DNA of 64,000 nucleotides from Scheffersomyces stipitis CBS 6054 (lineage: Eukaryota > Ascomycota > Pichiomycetes > Serinales > Debaryomycetaceae). The position numbers were made by a program, and so were the translations under genes. Position 1 is the stretch's first letter; each line of letters begins with the position of its first letter. Location: contig NC_009043.1 in the NCBI RefSeq assembly GCF_000209165.1, forward strand, positions 1,488,001 to 1,552,000, in the 5' to 3' direction. This document shows positions 48,968 to 60,275 of the stretch, piece after piece. The notes beneath the pieces were generated by a model. That model was not told where the DNA came from and ran no database searches. It was given only the letters and a program-made list of their open reading frames with translations.

Positions 48968-50188
48968 TTAGGCGATTTCGAAGGAAGACTTACCGAAGTC
49001 TGGGGTTCCACCTAAAGTACCGTAGATGTCACCGACGTAGTTCTTGGAAGAGTACTTTTGACCCTTTTCGTAGACCTTGTCCCAGTTGGTGATGATGTCG
49101 TGGATCAAAGGAGTACCAGCAAGAACCAAGTTTTCAAGAGAGGCATCAATACCACCTTGATTGGAATCAAAGAAGAACTTGTAAGTGTCGTTGGACAAGG
49201 ATGGAGGAGGTCTGGAGAAGTCAGAGATGGTTCTCATGACGACGACTCTGTCGAAGTCAACTAAACCGTACTTGTCCAATCTGGTGAAGGCTTCCAAGGA
49301 AGCATTGTCTTCTTGAGCAGTGGAACAGTAAGTGGCACTGCCGTTGGACATCAACTTGGTGAGGTTGGCAAAGTAATCACCTAAACGGTTACCAGTGAAG
49401 TAGTTGTCAGAAGTAAGAACATCACACTTGTAAACACTTGGCAAACCCCTAGCAGCAGTTTCGTTATACAAGGCTCTGAACTTGGCGTTAGCTTCGGTAC
49501 CGTTGTTCAAGTCAACCTTCAAGGCCAATTCAACAGCTCTGTCTCTCAACTTTTCGTTGACTTCGAAAACTTCGGTTCCGTACACATTGCCTGGATAAGT
49601 GTCTTGGTTGTCGGTTCCGTAAGGAATGTAACCACTGATCCAGTCTGGGTTGGTGTTGTTGTAGTCAAGGAAGTCCAATTGGTATTCCAAACCAACTTGA
49701 ACGGCGTACTTGGCAAAAGTGACACCACCGAGAGTGGTGTATTGAGGCTCACCACCTGCGATACCGGCAATCAAGAAATAGGTCTTGGTCAAGTCGAACA
49801 ATGGGTTCAAGGTCAAGGCAGTGACCGAGGCAGCAGCATTAATTTCACCTTCACCAGTGGTGATTTGACAGATGGTGTAGTTAGTGGTACAGTGGATAGT
49901 TGGGTAGAGTGGGGACAAACCTGGAACGGTTATGTTGTGGATGAAATCCAAGGCCTTCAACCATGGGTCTCTTTCCAATTCGAACATGGAGATGACAAAG
50001 GCTTTTGGCTGGTACACAGCGAATGGCTTACCATAGCTGGTTTGGATGTTGTCACCAGTCTTCTTACCAGTGGAAGCTGGGATAGCTTCTTCCAAAGCGG
50101 TGTCGTTGATGGCACGCTTGTGTTGCAATGGGTGGGCCACAGCAGCAGACAAGACAGAGGCCACAGCAAGAATAGCAGAGAACTTCAT
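48968..50188 (-). CDS. NUP: Purine nucleoside permease-like secreted protein, copy 1
   Basis: The 406-residue protein belongs to the NUP family (PF06516), named from Candida albicans Nup. A signal peptide (about 1-18, ending AVA-HP) is followed by a Kex2-type KR at 24-25. The conserved body has FELERDPWL, TTGEGEINAAASVTAL, IAGIAGGEP and GYIPYGTDNQDTYPGNVYG. Near the C-terminus are KCDVLTSDNYFTG and CSTAQEDNASLEAF. These hallmarks resemble nucleoside phosphorylases. There are several N-glycosylation sequons and no membrane helix beyond the signal, so it may act outside or in the wall rather than as a true permease. Codon use is highly biased (TTG, AGA), implying strong expression. Confidence 0.88.
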   Translation of the reverse strand: MKFSAILAVASVLSAAVAHPLQHKRAINDTALEEAIPASTGKKTGDNIQTSYGKPFAVYQPKAFVISMFELERDPWLKALDFIHNITVPGLSPLYPTIHCTTNYTICQITTGEGEINAAASVTALTLNPLFDLTKTYFLIAGIAGGEPQYTTLGGVTFAKYAVQVGLEYQLDFLDYNNTNPDWISGYIPYGTDNQDTYPGNVYGTEVFEVNEKLRDRAVELALKVDLNNGTEANAKFRALYNETAARGLPSVYKCDVLTSDNYFTGNRLGDYFANLTKLMSNGSATYCSTAQEDNASLEAFTRLDKYGLVDFDRVVVMRTISDFSRPPPSLSNDTYKFFFDSNQGGIDASLENLVLAGTPLIHDIITNWDKVYEKGQKYSSKNYVGDIYGTLGGTPDFGKSSFEIA

Positions 50189-51030
50189 GGTTGCGAATTA
50201 TTAAGTGCCAAGACTATGAAAAAATCTGTCAAACCAGGTGGTAGCTGAAAAACTCTTGGATATTTCTCCAGCTTTTATAGTGGGAAAAATCCAACCATCT
50301 TACGAGACATCGGCATCGAATGGCGGCATCAATGCCGCTAATCCATAACAAATGCAAGAATTGCCTTTTTGGACCATTGTTCCACAAATTAGAGGAGCAA
50401 TGAGCTTTGGCTAATTGTTATCTATAACGGTATTTTTTGACTTCGACTCAATTTAACTAAGAAGGTACAAATACCATCTGCATGTCGTATATAAAGGCAC
50501 CGATGAAAATTGCCCCAGTTCGTTGCGATTTGGGCCCAATCGGGTAAGGTGAATGAGTGCATACTCATCTGGCGGAAAATGGCTCCAGTTCCAGACCGAT
50601 TTCCACTGGAGTTTCCTTGGAAAGACGACCCCCACAAATTATGAACTCATATAGAACTACTCCTACAATCGTTACTATTCCTTCCCAGGAATACCAGGAA
50701 AGAGACAAGAAAAGAGCCTATCCCCTTGTCGGGAGTCAGACTTTAAATTAGCTGTTCCATCGGAGCACAAATGCAATATCGAAATTCTACAGAAGTCAAT
50801 ATACGGACGGTATCTAAGGAAACAGAAAATGAAAATTTTGGTGTATTCGTCCATCTCAGCACCGTTTTGTGTCCACCACTGCCTACTGAACAATGGGCGG
50901 ATGGAATCGGTTACGAATGGGGTGAAATGGAGCGGCAAGATAAGAATCTGCAATTAGTGGCCTAGTGTGCCGTGCCATATAGGCGTGCCGCAAACATTCT
51001 CTTTCGGTTATCTACCCCCTATTTGTTCAT
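50189..51030. promoter_or_regulatory. Region between the two nucleoside permease-like genes
   Basis: The two genes are tandem on the minus strand, so this 842-base region holds the promoter of copy 1 and the 3' end of copy 2. It has several short open frames but no other gene. Confidence 0.35.
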
Positions 51031-52239
51031 CTAAGCTATTTCGAAACTATCTTTACCAAAGTCTGGCTTTCCACCTACACTCCCGAAGATGTCGCCTACG
51101 TAGTTGTCAGCCTCGTAGGTTTCTCCACTCTCGTATACGTTTTCCCAGTTGGTGAGAACATCGTGAATAAATGGAAAACCAGCGTTGACCAAGTTTGCAA
51201 GAGAATGACCAATTCCGCCTTTGTCGGTATCGGTGAAAAATTTCACTGTATTATTGGCCATAGAAGGCGGCGGCCTGGAAAAGTTGGAGATAGTTCTCAA
51301 TACTACAATTCTCTCGTAGTCGACTAAGCCGTATTTCTGCATTCTTGTGAAAACTTCTAGCGAAGCATTGTCCTCTTGTGCTGTAGAACAATAGGTAGCG
51401 CTACCGTTAGTCATAAGCTTCGTGAGGTTTGCAAAGTAGTCGTTTAAGACATTTCCTGTGAAGTAGTTGTCCGAGGTCAAGACATCACAGCCTACCACTG
51501 TAGGGGGGCTAATTGCGGGTTCAACTTCGTAGAGAGCTCTAAACTCGGCATTTTTTTCAGTTCCGTTATCCAATTGGACGTTAGAGGCTAACTCAAGTGC
51601 TCTATTTCTCAACTTTTCGTTAAGCTCGAAAACTTCAGTTCCGTAGACATTGCCTGGATAAGTATACGGGTTATCGGTTCCGTAAGGAATGTAGCCGCTA
51701 ATCCAATCTGGATTCGTGTTTATATACTCACGGTAGTCTATTTGATATTGCAACCCGACCTGAATGGCGTATTTCGCAAATGTAGCTGATCCTGTAGTAA
51801 CCTGAGTAGGTTCTCCGCCAGAAATACCCGCCAACAACCAATAGGTCTTGGTGAGATCAAACAAGGGACTCAAAGTCAAAGCAGTCAACGACGAAGCGGC
51901 ATTGATCTCGCCTTCTCCAGCAGTAGCCTGACAGATACTGTAGTTAGTAGTACAGTAGATAGTAGAGTATATGGGCGACAAGCCCGGAAGCGAAATGTTG
52001 TGAACAAAGTCCAACGCTTCTAGCCAAGGATCTCTTTCCAACTCAAACATAGAAACGATAAACACCTTTGGCTGGAAAATAGCATAGGGCTTACCGTAGC
52101 TCAGATGGAGGTCATTGTCGGTCGACAGAGGCAACTCTTTTGTTTCTCCTACGGTGACTTCTCTCTTGGAGACGAAAACTGGTTGCGCTGCAACTGCAGA
52201 AGTTGCGATAACGATTGCAAAAAATTTGAAAATCTTCAT
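51031..52239 (-). CDS. Purine nucleoside permease-like secreted protein, copy 2
   Basis: The 402-residue paralogue shares most of its length with the preceding gene and keeps the same hallmarks: FELERDPWL, AGEGEINAASSLTAL and GYIPYGTDNPYTYPGNVYG. Further on it has GCDVLTSDNYFTG and CSTAQEDNASLEVF. I judge identity around 70 percent by eye. A signal peptide (about 1-18) is followed by a KR at 25-26. The N-terminal 50 residues and the middle segment around 240-265 differ most. Codon use is less biased than in copy 1, so it is probably less expressed or condition-specific. It was probably produced by a tandem duplication. Confidence 0.88.
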   Translation of the reverse strand: MKIFKFFAIVIATSAVAAQPVFVSKREVTVGETKELPLSTDNDLHLSYGKPYAIFQPKVFIVSMFELERDPWLEALDFVHNISLPGLSPIYSTIYCTTNYSICQATAGEGEINAASSLTALTLSPLFDLTKTYWLLAGISGGEPTQVTTGSATFAKYAIQVGLQYQIDYREYINTNPDWISGYIPYGTDNPYTYPGNVYGTEVFELNEKLRNRALELASNVQLDNGTEKNAEFRALYEVEPAISPPTVVGCDVLTSDNYFTGNVLNDYFANLTKLMTNGSATYCSTAQEDNASLEVFTRMQKYGLVDYERIVVLRTISNFSRPPPSMANNTVKFFTDTDKGGIGHSLANLVNAGFPFIHDVLTNWENVYESGETYEADNYVGDIFGSVGGKPDFGKDSFEIA

Positions 52240-53209
52240 TTTCTGACCATCTACAGTTCTACAAAACTACATTGCTCCATAAGAAGCGGTTTCGACCTTC
52301 TTATATAGCTTGACATTCCAGGGGAGTCACATTGTCCCATGAGGCACCACCACCATTGTATTGCAAGTCCCAGAGCCTTATGTCTATAGTTAAGTCTTGA
52401 AATTTGTGTCTTGGCATCTTATCTATAGTGGATTGAAGATATTTCATGAAAACCGGCTCTGCGGCTCCTTGTTCCAAAGGAACCTCCGATGGACAAAAGA
52501 GACATAGAGAGGGTCATAGAAGTATAGCATTTTGTCAGCTATGATTTTTATAAATGTCATGGTGAAAATATGTTTGCTGTCGTACATTTCTATGCTGCTC
52601 GCCTATCATAATCATAACGGCTGGGAGACACAGAAACTAGAAGTAGGCTTACAGCGTTAAGCCTACGTACTTGCTTACATCAAGTGCCGTACGATTGCAC
52701 TATCAATTGAGGGCGACTCAGTGTAGGAATGACAATGAAGTGGATCAAGATTGCATCTCCCGAAGGGGACGAGGGTTGGCCAAAAAGAGTTCATACAGAT
52801 TCTACAGTACGATACGAGGCTTGAAAATCTCGTATCCGAAACAAATTGTTTCTAGAATAAGAAAGAACTAAATGGCTGAATGCTCTTATCATTTTCTTAC
52901 CATCTGGTGCAATTGCTGAACCTCTGAGGATCTAAGGCTCCAACTGTAAAGGTGCTACAAAAGAGCAGTTCGTATACTTAGCGACGGAAGACAGGAATGA
53001 GATTGTCCTAATCATAGGAAAAAACAGCGGTACGGATGCTTCGTAAAATGCAGTCCTACAATTTCAAACTGCAAAACTTCTCATTGCATGTTGTAACCAA
53101 CAAAGCTGCAAAAAGTAGACCTACAGGTTAACAGACGTGTTTATAGAAGTAGTATGAATCTTCTCAATTCTCTCATCTTTCACTCTTTGTAGCGAGTATT
53201 CTCCAGAGA
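52240..53209. promoter_or_regulatory. Divergent region between permease-like copy 2 and SMC6
   Basis: This stretch of about 970 bases holds the promoter of copy 2 and that of SMC6. The 13-base palindrome GTTCCAAAGGAAC lies at 52471-52483. No other gene was seen. Confidence 0.35.
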
Positions 53210-56200
53210 ATGGAAGCAGCAGTGTTAAGCGAGCCACGCAGTGCCAAGCGAGTGGCCGACGGTGCCACTGCGAGCTTTGATCCATTGGTATGTTAATTTT
53301 TCTAGAGATTCACATAGAAAGATTCACCCAGAAGACTATATTTCATATCTTTCACAATTTATCATCTATTCCAAATCCATATACAATATACTAACTTTCA
53401 TTAGGGAGACGTGTCAGTTGATGCGTATATGACACAGCAGCTTGCTGCAAAACGTCATCACATGATGACACAGAATGGGCCTGATTCTGAAGAGGAAAGC
53501 TCAGATTCAGATAGTGAATCTGAATCGTCATCTTCTGATTCTGACGACGATGAAATCACAGATGCATCCCCGGCTAAAGCAGGCGTTATCGAGCGAATCT
53601 CGCTAAAGAATTTCATGTGTCACGATTCGTTTGAACTCGAGCTTGGGCCCCAAATCAACTTTATCATTGGAAGAAATGGGTCAGGAAAAAGTGCCATTTT
53701 GACCGGAATATCTGTCGGACTAGGAGCAAAAGCTTCCGACACTAATCGTGGGACGTCCATCAAGTCGTTTATTAAAGACGGGAAATCAACAGCGAGAGTC
53801 ACGATAGTATTTTTGAATGAGGGCCCCGAAGCATATAGACCCGAGGAATTCGGCAAGAGGATTATTATAGAGAGGAAGCTCCAGCGAATTGGAGGAAATA
53901 CCTACGCCATCAGATCGCATTCTGGTAGGACGATTTCGACCAAGAAAGCCACTCTAGACGAAATCTTGTACAAATTCAGCATCACTATAGACAACCCCTT
54001 AGCATTTTTGTCACAAGATAAGGCTCGTGAATTTTTGATGAACACTTCAGACGAGCAGAAATACAGTCTTTTCATGTCCGGAGCATTTATTACGAACATT
54101 ATAGACAATTTTGGCAGAACACTGAAGAACATAGCTGAAATCAATTCCAAAATTGTGCAAGCACAACATTATAGAAAGGCATGTAAAGATAGCTACAACG
54201 AGATTGCCAGCATATACAACCGACACAAGAAGTCTGATTACTTGAGAAACAAACTTCAGATGCTTTATGGGAAAATCCTCTGGTATAATGTGACTACAAT
54301 AGAGAAAAAGGTAAATTCATACGAGGAACAAGCTATTTCTTTAAAAGAAGAAATCAAATCTGCAGACGATAAGATTGTTGAATGCAACGAATTTATAGAG
54401 AATGCACCAGAAGAGATAGCTGTGTTGGAGAAAGACCTTACAGATAAGGAGTTATCTCTAGATGACTTACTGGAGAAGCATTCCAAGACCAACGACACCA
54501 GGCAAGATGCAAAGAATACAAGTAGCCAATTGTTGGAGGAGTGTAAGGAAAATGCAAAAGTGATCCAGTCTTTGCAAGAAAAGATAGAGACAAGAACCAA
54601 AGATATCGAGAAAGAGCAACGAAAGATTGACGAAATAAATGGGGGATCAAGAGAAAAGCTAAGACTAGAATATGATGAATTGAGTGCAGAAATACAAAAT
54701 ATCGAAGAGCAACTAACTGGGATAAAAAGAACTATTGAAATTACGAAGTCTTCTGCAAACCCTAATATGGACAGTCACAAGTCCACACTTAAAGATCGTA
54801 TGTCTCAACTAGAATCTCTTCAAAAGAGAAGGCAAGATTCCCAACGGGCCCAGAAGGACAGGTATTTTGCATGGGGCAGGGAAATGAGCAATGTAATACA
54901 AAGAATTCGAAGTACGAATACCTGGCACAAACTACCAATTGGACCATTGGGAGCCGATGTAGAAGTGAAATCAGAATACAGCAAGTGGAGCGCTTTGATA
55001 AACACAGTTCTTAATAGAATGCTCGACTCGTTCATAGTCTGCGATGAGCACGACAGAAGACTATTGGAAAGTATACTAGCGCATTATTCGATGAAAAAAA
55101 CCATTATTGTCAGGAAGTTTGAAAGTTTTGACTTTTCCAATGGTAAGGTGTCTGGACATCCTACTTTTGTAGATATGATAACATGCAAGAATGAAGAAGT
55201 ATTGCGAGCATTGGTTGATAGTATGAATATCGAGAAACTTGTCATCAGTGATAAAAATGAAAGCCCATCGTCAATTCTTAACGAAAGAAACGTAATGAGT
55301 GTTTTCACACTATCAACTGTCAATTCTGGTACTCGGTACGGTAAAGCAGGAGATACTATTCGAATGGATCCTGTTTACTATTCCAAGGACATTGTAAAAT
55401 TAGCTGTTACAGGAGCTGATGAACTTCATGATGTAGTTAGCTTAATCTCGGAGGAAAAGCTTCAGATCGACATACTACAGAAAAGACTTCGAGAGATGCA
55501 ATCCCATCATCAGAATGAAATCGTTAATCTTGAAAAGAAAAAGAATGAATTCAACGAAGTTATCAGAAGAAAGAAGCGGAAATTGGACGAAATAGAATCT
55601 AAGATTAATGAAGAAGGTGATCTTTCCAACATCGAGAAATACAAAAGTGAAATTGAAGCACACAAAGACCAAATCAAAACTAGGGAGGGGGTTATAGAGG
55701 CGCTTACGGAAGACTTGGAGTCCCGAAACGAAATCTTGAAGAAACTAAAGGAAAGTGTTAAAGAGCTTAAAGTTCAGTTAACCGAAGCTACAGCAGCTAG
55801 AGATAGAGCAAAGAAGAACTTGCATGATTATGAGGTTGAACTTTCTACAAACAAAGATAATAGAGTGAGTTATTTGTCCGAAAAGAAAAAAATCGAGACC
55901 CAATTGGAAAAGACAAATGCTAAAATAGAAGAAGGAAACAACAAACTCCAACAGTTGATTGATGAGGCAGAGAAGAAATGCAGAAGAGAGGAAGTGACGA
56001 TCACTTCCAATGACACGCAAGATTCCATTCGTGATGAATATGCTCTAGTACAAACACAAGTCAAAGAAGCAGAGAAACAGATTGGCAAACCATTCGAGGA
56101 GATCCAGAATGATTTGATCGAAGCAAAAGAAAGGCAGAGATTAGCAGAGGAAAGTTTAAAAAACTTGTCCAGGACTTATAAGAGCTTGGATTCGGATTTG

Positions 56201-56656
56201 AAAATCAGATTTAATTTCGTTCATACCACTATATTGTCAAGTGTCGAACAGGCTTCCAGAACCTTCGAAAACTGTATGGCTCTTAGAGGGTTTAAAGGCT
56301 CACTTAGTTTTGACCATGGAGAGAGAAAATTGACTCTTCTTGCCCAAACGAAAAGCGACGACAAACAACGTGAAGTGACCTCGTTGTCCGGAGGTGAGAA
56401 ATCGTTTGCCCAAATCTCGTTGTTGTTGTCAATTTGGAAGGTTATGGATTCCAAGATTCGGGGATTAGACGAATTCGATGTCTTTATGGATTCCGTGAAC
56501 AGGTCCATCAGTATCAAACTCTTGTTGAACGAACTTAGACAGTATCCGAAGTCTCAGAACATCTTTATTACACCTCAGGATATTGCCGTTGTTGGTGATT
56601 TGAATAGTAGTGATGTAAAGATTCATAAGATGTCTGATCCGAGAAAAGACACTTGA
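53210..56656 (+). CDS. SMC6: Smc6, structural maintenance of chromosomes protein, spliced
   Basis: The coding sequence joins 53210-53287 and 53405-56656 over a 117-base intron in phase 0, giving 1109 residues (S. cerevisiae Smc6 is 1114). A Ser/Asp/Glu-rich N-terminus is followed by the Walker A motif GRNGSGKS. A coiled coil leads to the hinge (around residues 510-680) and a second coiled coil. The C-terminal signature LSGGEKSF and the Walker B motif GLDEFDVFMD complete the ATPase head. Smc6 pairs with Smc5 and the Nse proteins for DNA repair and chromosome segregation. Before the intron, exon 1 supplies MEAAVLSEPRS. Exon 2 alone has no early ATG in its first codons. Confidence 0.93.
53288..53404 (+). 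other. Intron of SMC6
   Basis: The donor GTATGT is at 53288, a perfect TACTAAC is at 53389-53395, and the acceptor CATTAG ends at 53404. It joins TTG to GGA in frame. Confidence 0.9.
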
Positions 56657-56691
56657 ACGTAACATTAACATAATAATTATGTACAGAGAAA

Positions 56692-58395
56692 CTATAATAT
56701 ATGTACAAAAGAAGAATATTTAGAAGAGAAATCTGGAGATTCTTTACAGAGTTTCGTGAAAGAGCCTCCAGAATCACCCTTCAAAATTATGTGCGGAGTT
56801 TGCTTTGACATTAACTTCTCAAGATGCAATCGTAAATCGTCAGTAGTTGTGAGAGGAGATACCAACAATGCAGAAAGAAAATGAGAATAGACAGCAGAGG
56901 AAATGCTACCGAAATGTGTATCATGTGTCCTGTTGTACTGATTAATTACTTGATTCAAAAATGCTGTGAGATCTTCTAATGTAATGAGTTGATTCGACGA
57001 TGATTTGGATACGACTTGTGCAATCGATGTCTCAACCGCATTGAAGATAAGGATGAAATCTTCATCCTTAAGGAGAACATCAGGATGAATGTGACGGAAG
57101 CTGGAAGGAAGCTTTACAAGAATCAGATGTGCCTCCTTGGGATATCCAAGTTCACACAATGCTTGAACAACAAATGAATGCACCATGAAATGACCTGAAG
57201 TCATCAAGTGCATTAAGCTTGCGAAATTCTTGTTTTCAGATTGCATAGCATCCACAACACTTGATTTAACCAACTGGTAGAATTGTGGTAGGTCAGATAT
57301 AGACAATGAACCATTCAACAAAGGCAAATGGGGGATATTTGGCCCCGAATATACGTTTCTTTCATACGAGGGGTTATAAATCTGTTCGTTTTCGTGTGTC
57401 TCTGGAAGTATCTGATCCGGGTTCCAAGACTGTTCCTGGTCAACATCTGGTTTAGGAGCCTGATTTGTATTATTCATGATATTGTTTCTTCTCCAGACGT
57501 AATTAGTGTAAGCGGCCAACTTCAGAACCCCATGAGCTTGTTCCCAGTCTCTGGGGTTGTAGTGGCCCCTAAACAAAAGAGCCAATTCTCTGAAGGCTAG
57601 CAATGCACAGGAAAGATTTTCAGCTTCACTAAATGCTTCCACAACAGCCACCTTGAGATTTCTATAAGTGTTTCTGTGACTGGAGTACGAGTAGAACCTC
57701 TTGAAATACTGAAGCAAGCCTTTGACTCTAGAAGCATCGCCACTGTGAACAAATAAAGTAGCCATTTGTTCAAGAAGGTGTGGAGTAATGAGAAATTGAA
57801 CATTGTCATTCTCTGAAACATGACCAGATTCAGATTCTAAGTAGAGGTCGATGTTGTCTATGAGATGATGGTATATGGAGATAGCACCCAAATAGTCGGC
57901 ATTTTCCACTACTTTTGAAGTATAAAGAGACCATATCTCGTTGCTCAAAGTGAACTGCGAATCTCTATCAAAGAGAACATGCAACAACGATGTCACGGCC
58001 GGAATGTTATTGGTTTGCAAGAGATTATATACAAAGACCTCTACGAGCTCCGTTGCGAATCTCACGGGCGTCTTGACAATATAGGAGTATGTTTCCTGGA
58101 ACGAATCAGAAGCAGTCAAATCGTTCAAGAGCAATTGCAAATGAATATTCGAAGCAAGAATGCTTCCCTCGTAATTTTGCAAAACAGCATTTCTTCTAGC
58201 ATCTGGAAGTTTAGTTACAAGCTCTGTGAGTGTGGCTACGACGTCGTAATCGTCGGTAGTTCTGTGTTTCTTGAGATACTCCTGGATCATATTCTCGTGA
58301 ATTCTTGAATGGTTCGATTGTGAGATGTCAAGAGTTCTAGGAATCGATTGTATGAACCGACGGCCCAAGGCTCGTCGTATGGGCCGTGTGAGCAT
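56692..58395 (-). CDS. Predicted mitochondrial helical protein, function unknown
   Basis: The start is the first ATG (58393-58395), giving 567 residues; the frame runs further upstream only through TTG. Residues 1-25 (MLTRPIRRALGRRFIQSI) form a typical arginine-rich mitochondrial presequence. The body is predominantly helical with PPR- or TPR-like pairs (for example NNIPAVTSLLHVLFD, ADYLGAISIYHHLID and DASRVKGLLQYFKRF), suggesting an RNA-binding or assembly role. No specific family was recognised. It converges with SMC6, with only 35 bases between the stop codons. Confidence 0.7.
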   Translation of the reverse strand: MLTRPIRRALGRRFIQSIPRTLDISQSNHSRIHENMIQEYLKKHRTTDDYDVVATLTELVTKLPDARRNAVLQNYEGSILASNIHLQLLLNDLTASDSFQETYSYIVKTPVRFATELVEVFVYNLLQTNNIPAVTSLLHVLFDRDSQFTLSNEIWSLYTSKVVENADYLGAISIYHHLIDNIDLYLESESGHVSENDNVQFLITPHLLEQMATLFVHSGDASRVKGLLQYFKRFYSYSSHRNTYRNLKVAVVEAFSEAENLSCALLAFRELALLFRGHYNPRDWEQAHGVLKLAAYTNYVWRRNNIMNNTNQAPKPDVDQEQSWNPDQILPETHENEQIYNPSYERNVYSGPNIPHLPLLNGSLSISDLPQFYQLVKSSVVDAMQSENKNFASLMHLMTSGHFMVHSFVVQALCELGYPKEAHLILVKLPSSFRHIHPDVLLKDEDFILIFNAVETSIAQVVSKSSSNQLITLEDLTAFLNQVINQYNRTHDTHFGSISSAVYSHFLSALLVSPLTTTDDLRLHLEKLMSKQTPHIILKGDSGGSFTKLCKESPDFSSKYSSFVHIL

Positions 58396-58830
58396 TGAAT
58401 AACTTAAGAATAAGAACAAAGGAAGGAAGATAACCAAATGGAAAGTATAAAGACTATGGCGTAGAGTATATTCTAATTTTCTATAAAAATGCTTTCTATT
58501 CTTCTGAAGACAATCGCACTATAATTCGCACTACGCTTTTCACTCAATAATATACTATTTTACATAATTCTACACTATTCTGACTATATTCTTTCAATTT
58601 TTCTTTTATTTCAGGATATTTACCATAACAGGACTCTAACTATATAGGTAATACTACTTCATATCTACTCCATTATACCGCTGGCCATAGTCTTGCCATC
58701 TCCACCATTCTCAATTTTCCCAGCCAAGATCTCAATTCTTCTCTACAGGATTGAAAATTCCATAATCTAAAATTTTTCAATTGAACACCAGCTTCTGACT
58801 ATCCAGAACTCAAGTTCCCTCACCGTTTCC
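58396..58830. promoter_or_regulatory. Divergent promoter between the mitochondrial helical protein gene and OXA1
   Basis: This 435-base region serves two genes for mitochondrial proteins and may couple their expression. No recognised motif is shared. Confidence 0.4.
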
Positions 58831-59988
58831 ATGTTGAAGATAGGAATAGCCCGTGCCGTGAGGACGTCGGCACTCACCAGAGTCCAGCCCTCAGTTTTGC
58901 GCGGAGCCGGACTTCTCACCCAAAATGCTCTTTTCAAGCATCTTCCTACGAGACAGACACCTACCATGATGGGTGGCTCTTTCGTCAGATACAATTCGAC
59001 TTCGGCTGCAACTTCAGAAATCAAAAACACGTTGGTGTCGTTTGACAATGCAGACAATGTTGCTGATGTAGCAGAAAAGACTATCAGTACAATGACCTCC
59101 GACCAATTGGGCTACTTGAACTCGATTGGTATGGCTCAAGGATGGTACCCTACTGATATCGTCGAAAGAATGTTGGAACTCACCCATGTATATACTGGTT
59201 TACCATGGTGGGGAACTATTGTAGTAGTTACCATTGCTGTCAGAGTAGCCTTGTTCCCATTTTACATGAAAGCTTCGGCCAACGTCGCCAGAACAGCCAA
59301 GGTCAAGCCCCAGTTGGATCAGGCTCTAGCCGACTTGAGAGCTGCTGAAACTCCTCAGGAACAATATGTAGCCATGCAAGCCAGAAAGAAAGTCATGAAG
59401 GATAACAACATCTCCATGACAGCCCAGATGGCTCCTATATTGCAATTGCCTCTAGCATATGGGTTCTTCCAGGCTTTGAGAAAGATGGCCAATTACCCTG
59501 TAGAAGGCTTTTCCACAGGTGGAATCTACTGGTTCGAAGACTTGGCTCTGGTGGATCCCTATTTGGGGTTACAGGGCATTGCTGCTGCTGTCATTATCGC
59601 TGTGGTCAGATTGGGTGGTGAGACTGGAAGCCACCAAATGGCCAAGCCCATGAAGAACATCTTCACTGTAGTTCCACTTATTTCCATTTTCATCACAAAG
59701 AATTTCTCTGCTGCTGTCGTATTGTATTTCGCAGTCAACTCGGTAGTGTCGTTAATTCAGTCATCGGTGTTGAGAAACAAGTCCTTCAGAAAGTGGGCCA
59801 AAATGCCTGAAACCCCAAAGCCAGGTGAAGGCGGAAAACAAGCCGAAAGTATCAGTGAATACTTTTCCAACTTCGTTGAACAGTCCAAGGAAACAACCAG
59901 AAAGAAGGCAAGGGAAACAAACAAGAAGTTGGAAGTTACCCAGAGAAGAAAGGCTGCAGCCAAGGACGGGTTTATCAAAAGACATTAG
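58831..59988 (+). CDS. OXA1: Mitochondrial inner-membrane insertase Oxa1
   Basis: The 385-residue protein has a basic mitochondrial presequence (about 1-55). Five membrane segments of the YidC/Oxa1/Alb3 family follow, starting WWGTIVVVTIAVRVALFPFY and including PILQLPLAYGFFQALRK. The C-terminal matrix tail (about 310-385) is strongly basic, matching the ribosome-binding tail of Oxa1. It inserts mitochondrially encoded and conservatively sorted proteins such as Cox2 into the inner membrane. A CTG codon lies in the segment ALVDPYLG, where serine would be inserted in a CUG-serine yeast. Confidence 0.93.
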   Translation: MLKIGIARAVRTSALTRVQPSVLRGAGLLTQNALFKHLPTRQTPTMMGGSFVRYNSTSAATSEIKNTLVSFDNADNVADVAEKTISTMTSDQLGYLNSIGMAQGWYPTDIVERMLELTHVYTGLPWWGTIVVVTIAVRVALFPFYMKASANVARTAKVKPQLDQALADLRAAETPQEQYVAMQARKKVMKDNNISMTAQMAPILQLPLAYGFFQALRKMANYPVEGFSTGGIYWFEDLALVDPYLGLQGIAAAVIIAVVRLGGETGSHQMAKPMKNIFTVVPLISIFITKNFSAAVVLYFAVNSVVSLIQSSVLRNKSFRKWAKMPETPKPGEGGKQAESISEYFSNFVEQSKETTRKKARETNKKLEVTQRRKAAAKDGFIKRH

Positions 59989-60275
59989 AAACGTAATATT
60001 AGTTTCTTTGTAAATAGTAATTTGTACATATTCTTGCTACTATCATGTATAAACATTTGGCTGGTCTTGACAATGTAAAAGAGGCGAAATAACAACTTTG
60101 TCATAGTTAAGATAGGTTTGCTTTAGAATGGAATGGCTGCGAAAAAAGCCCCATTTACGACAGCTATTCCAGAACTAGAACCTAAGTTTAGAACAGTTAT
60201 CAAAATTAGAAGGTGCATGAGGTAAAGAATGATCAATTAATGAGTTTTGTCGGATAGTCGTCCTTCAGTTGTATT

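Noticed and set aside
49604..50248. 214-codon plus-strand frame opposite permease-like copy 1
   Set aside because: Shadow of a highly codon-biased gene; it has no family features.
59206..59213. TGGTGGGG inside OXA1
   Set aside because: It encodes part of the conserved WWG segment of Oxa1, so it is not evidence of regulation by the cluster factor.
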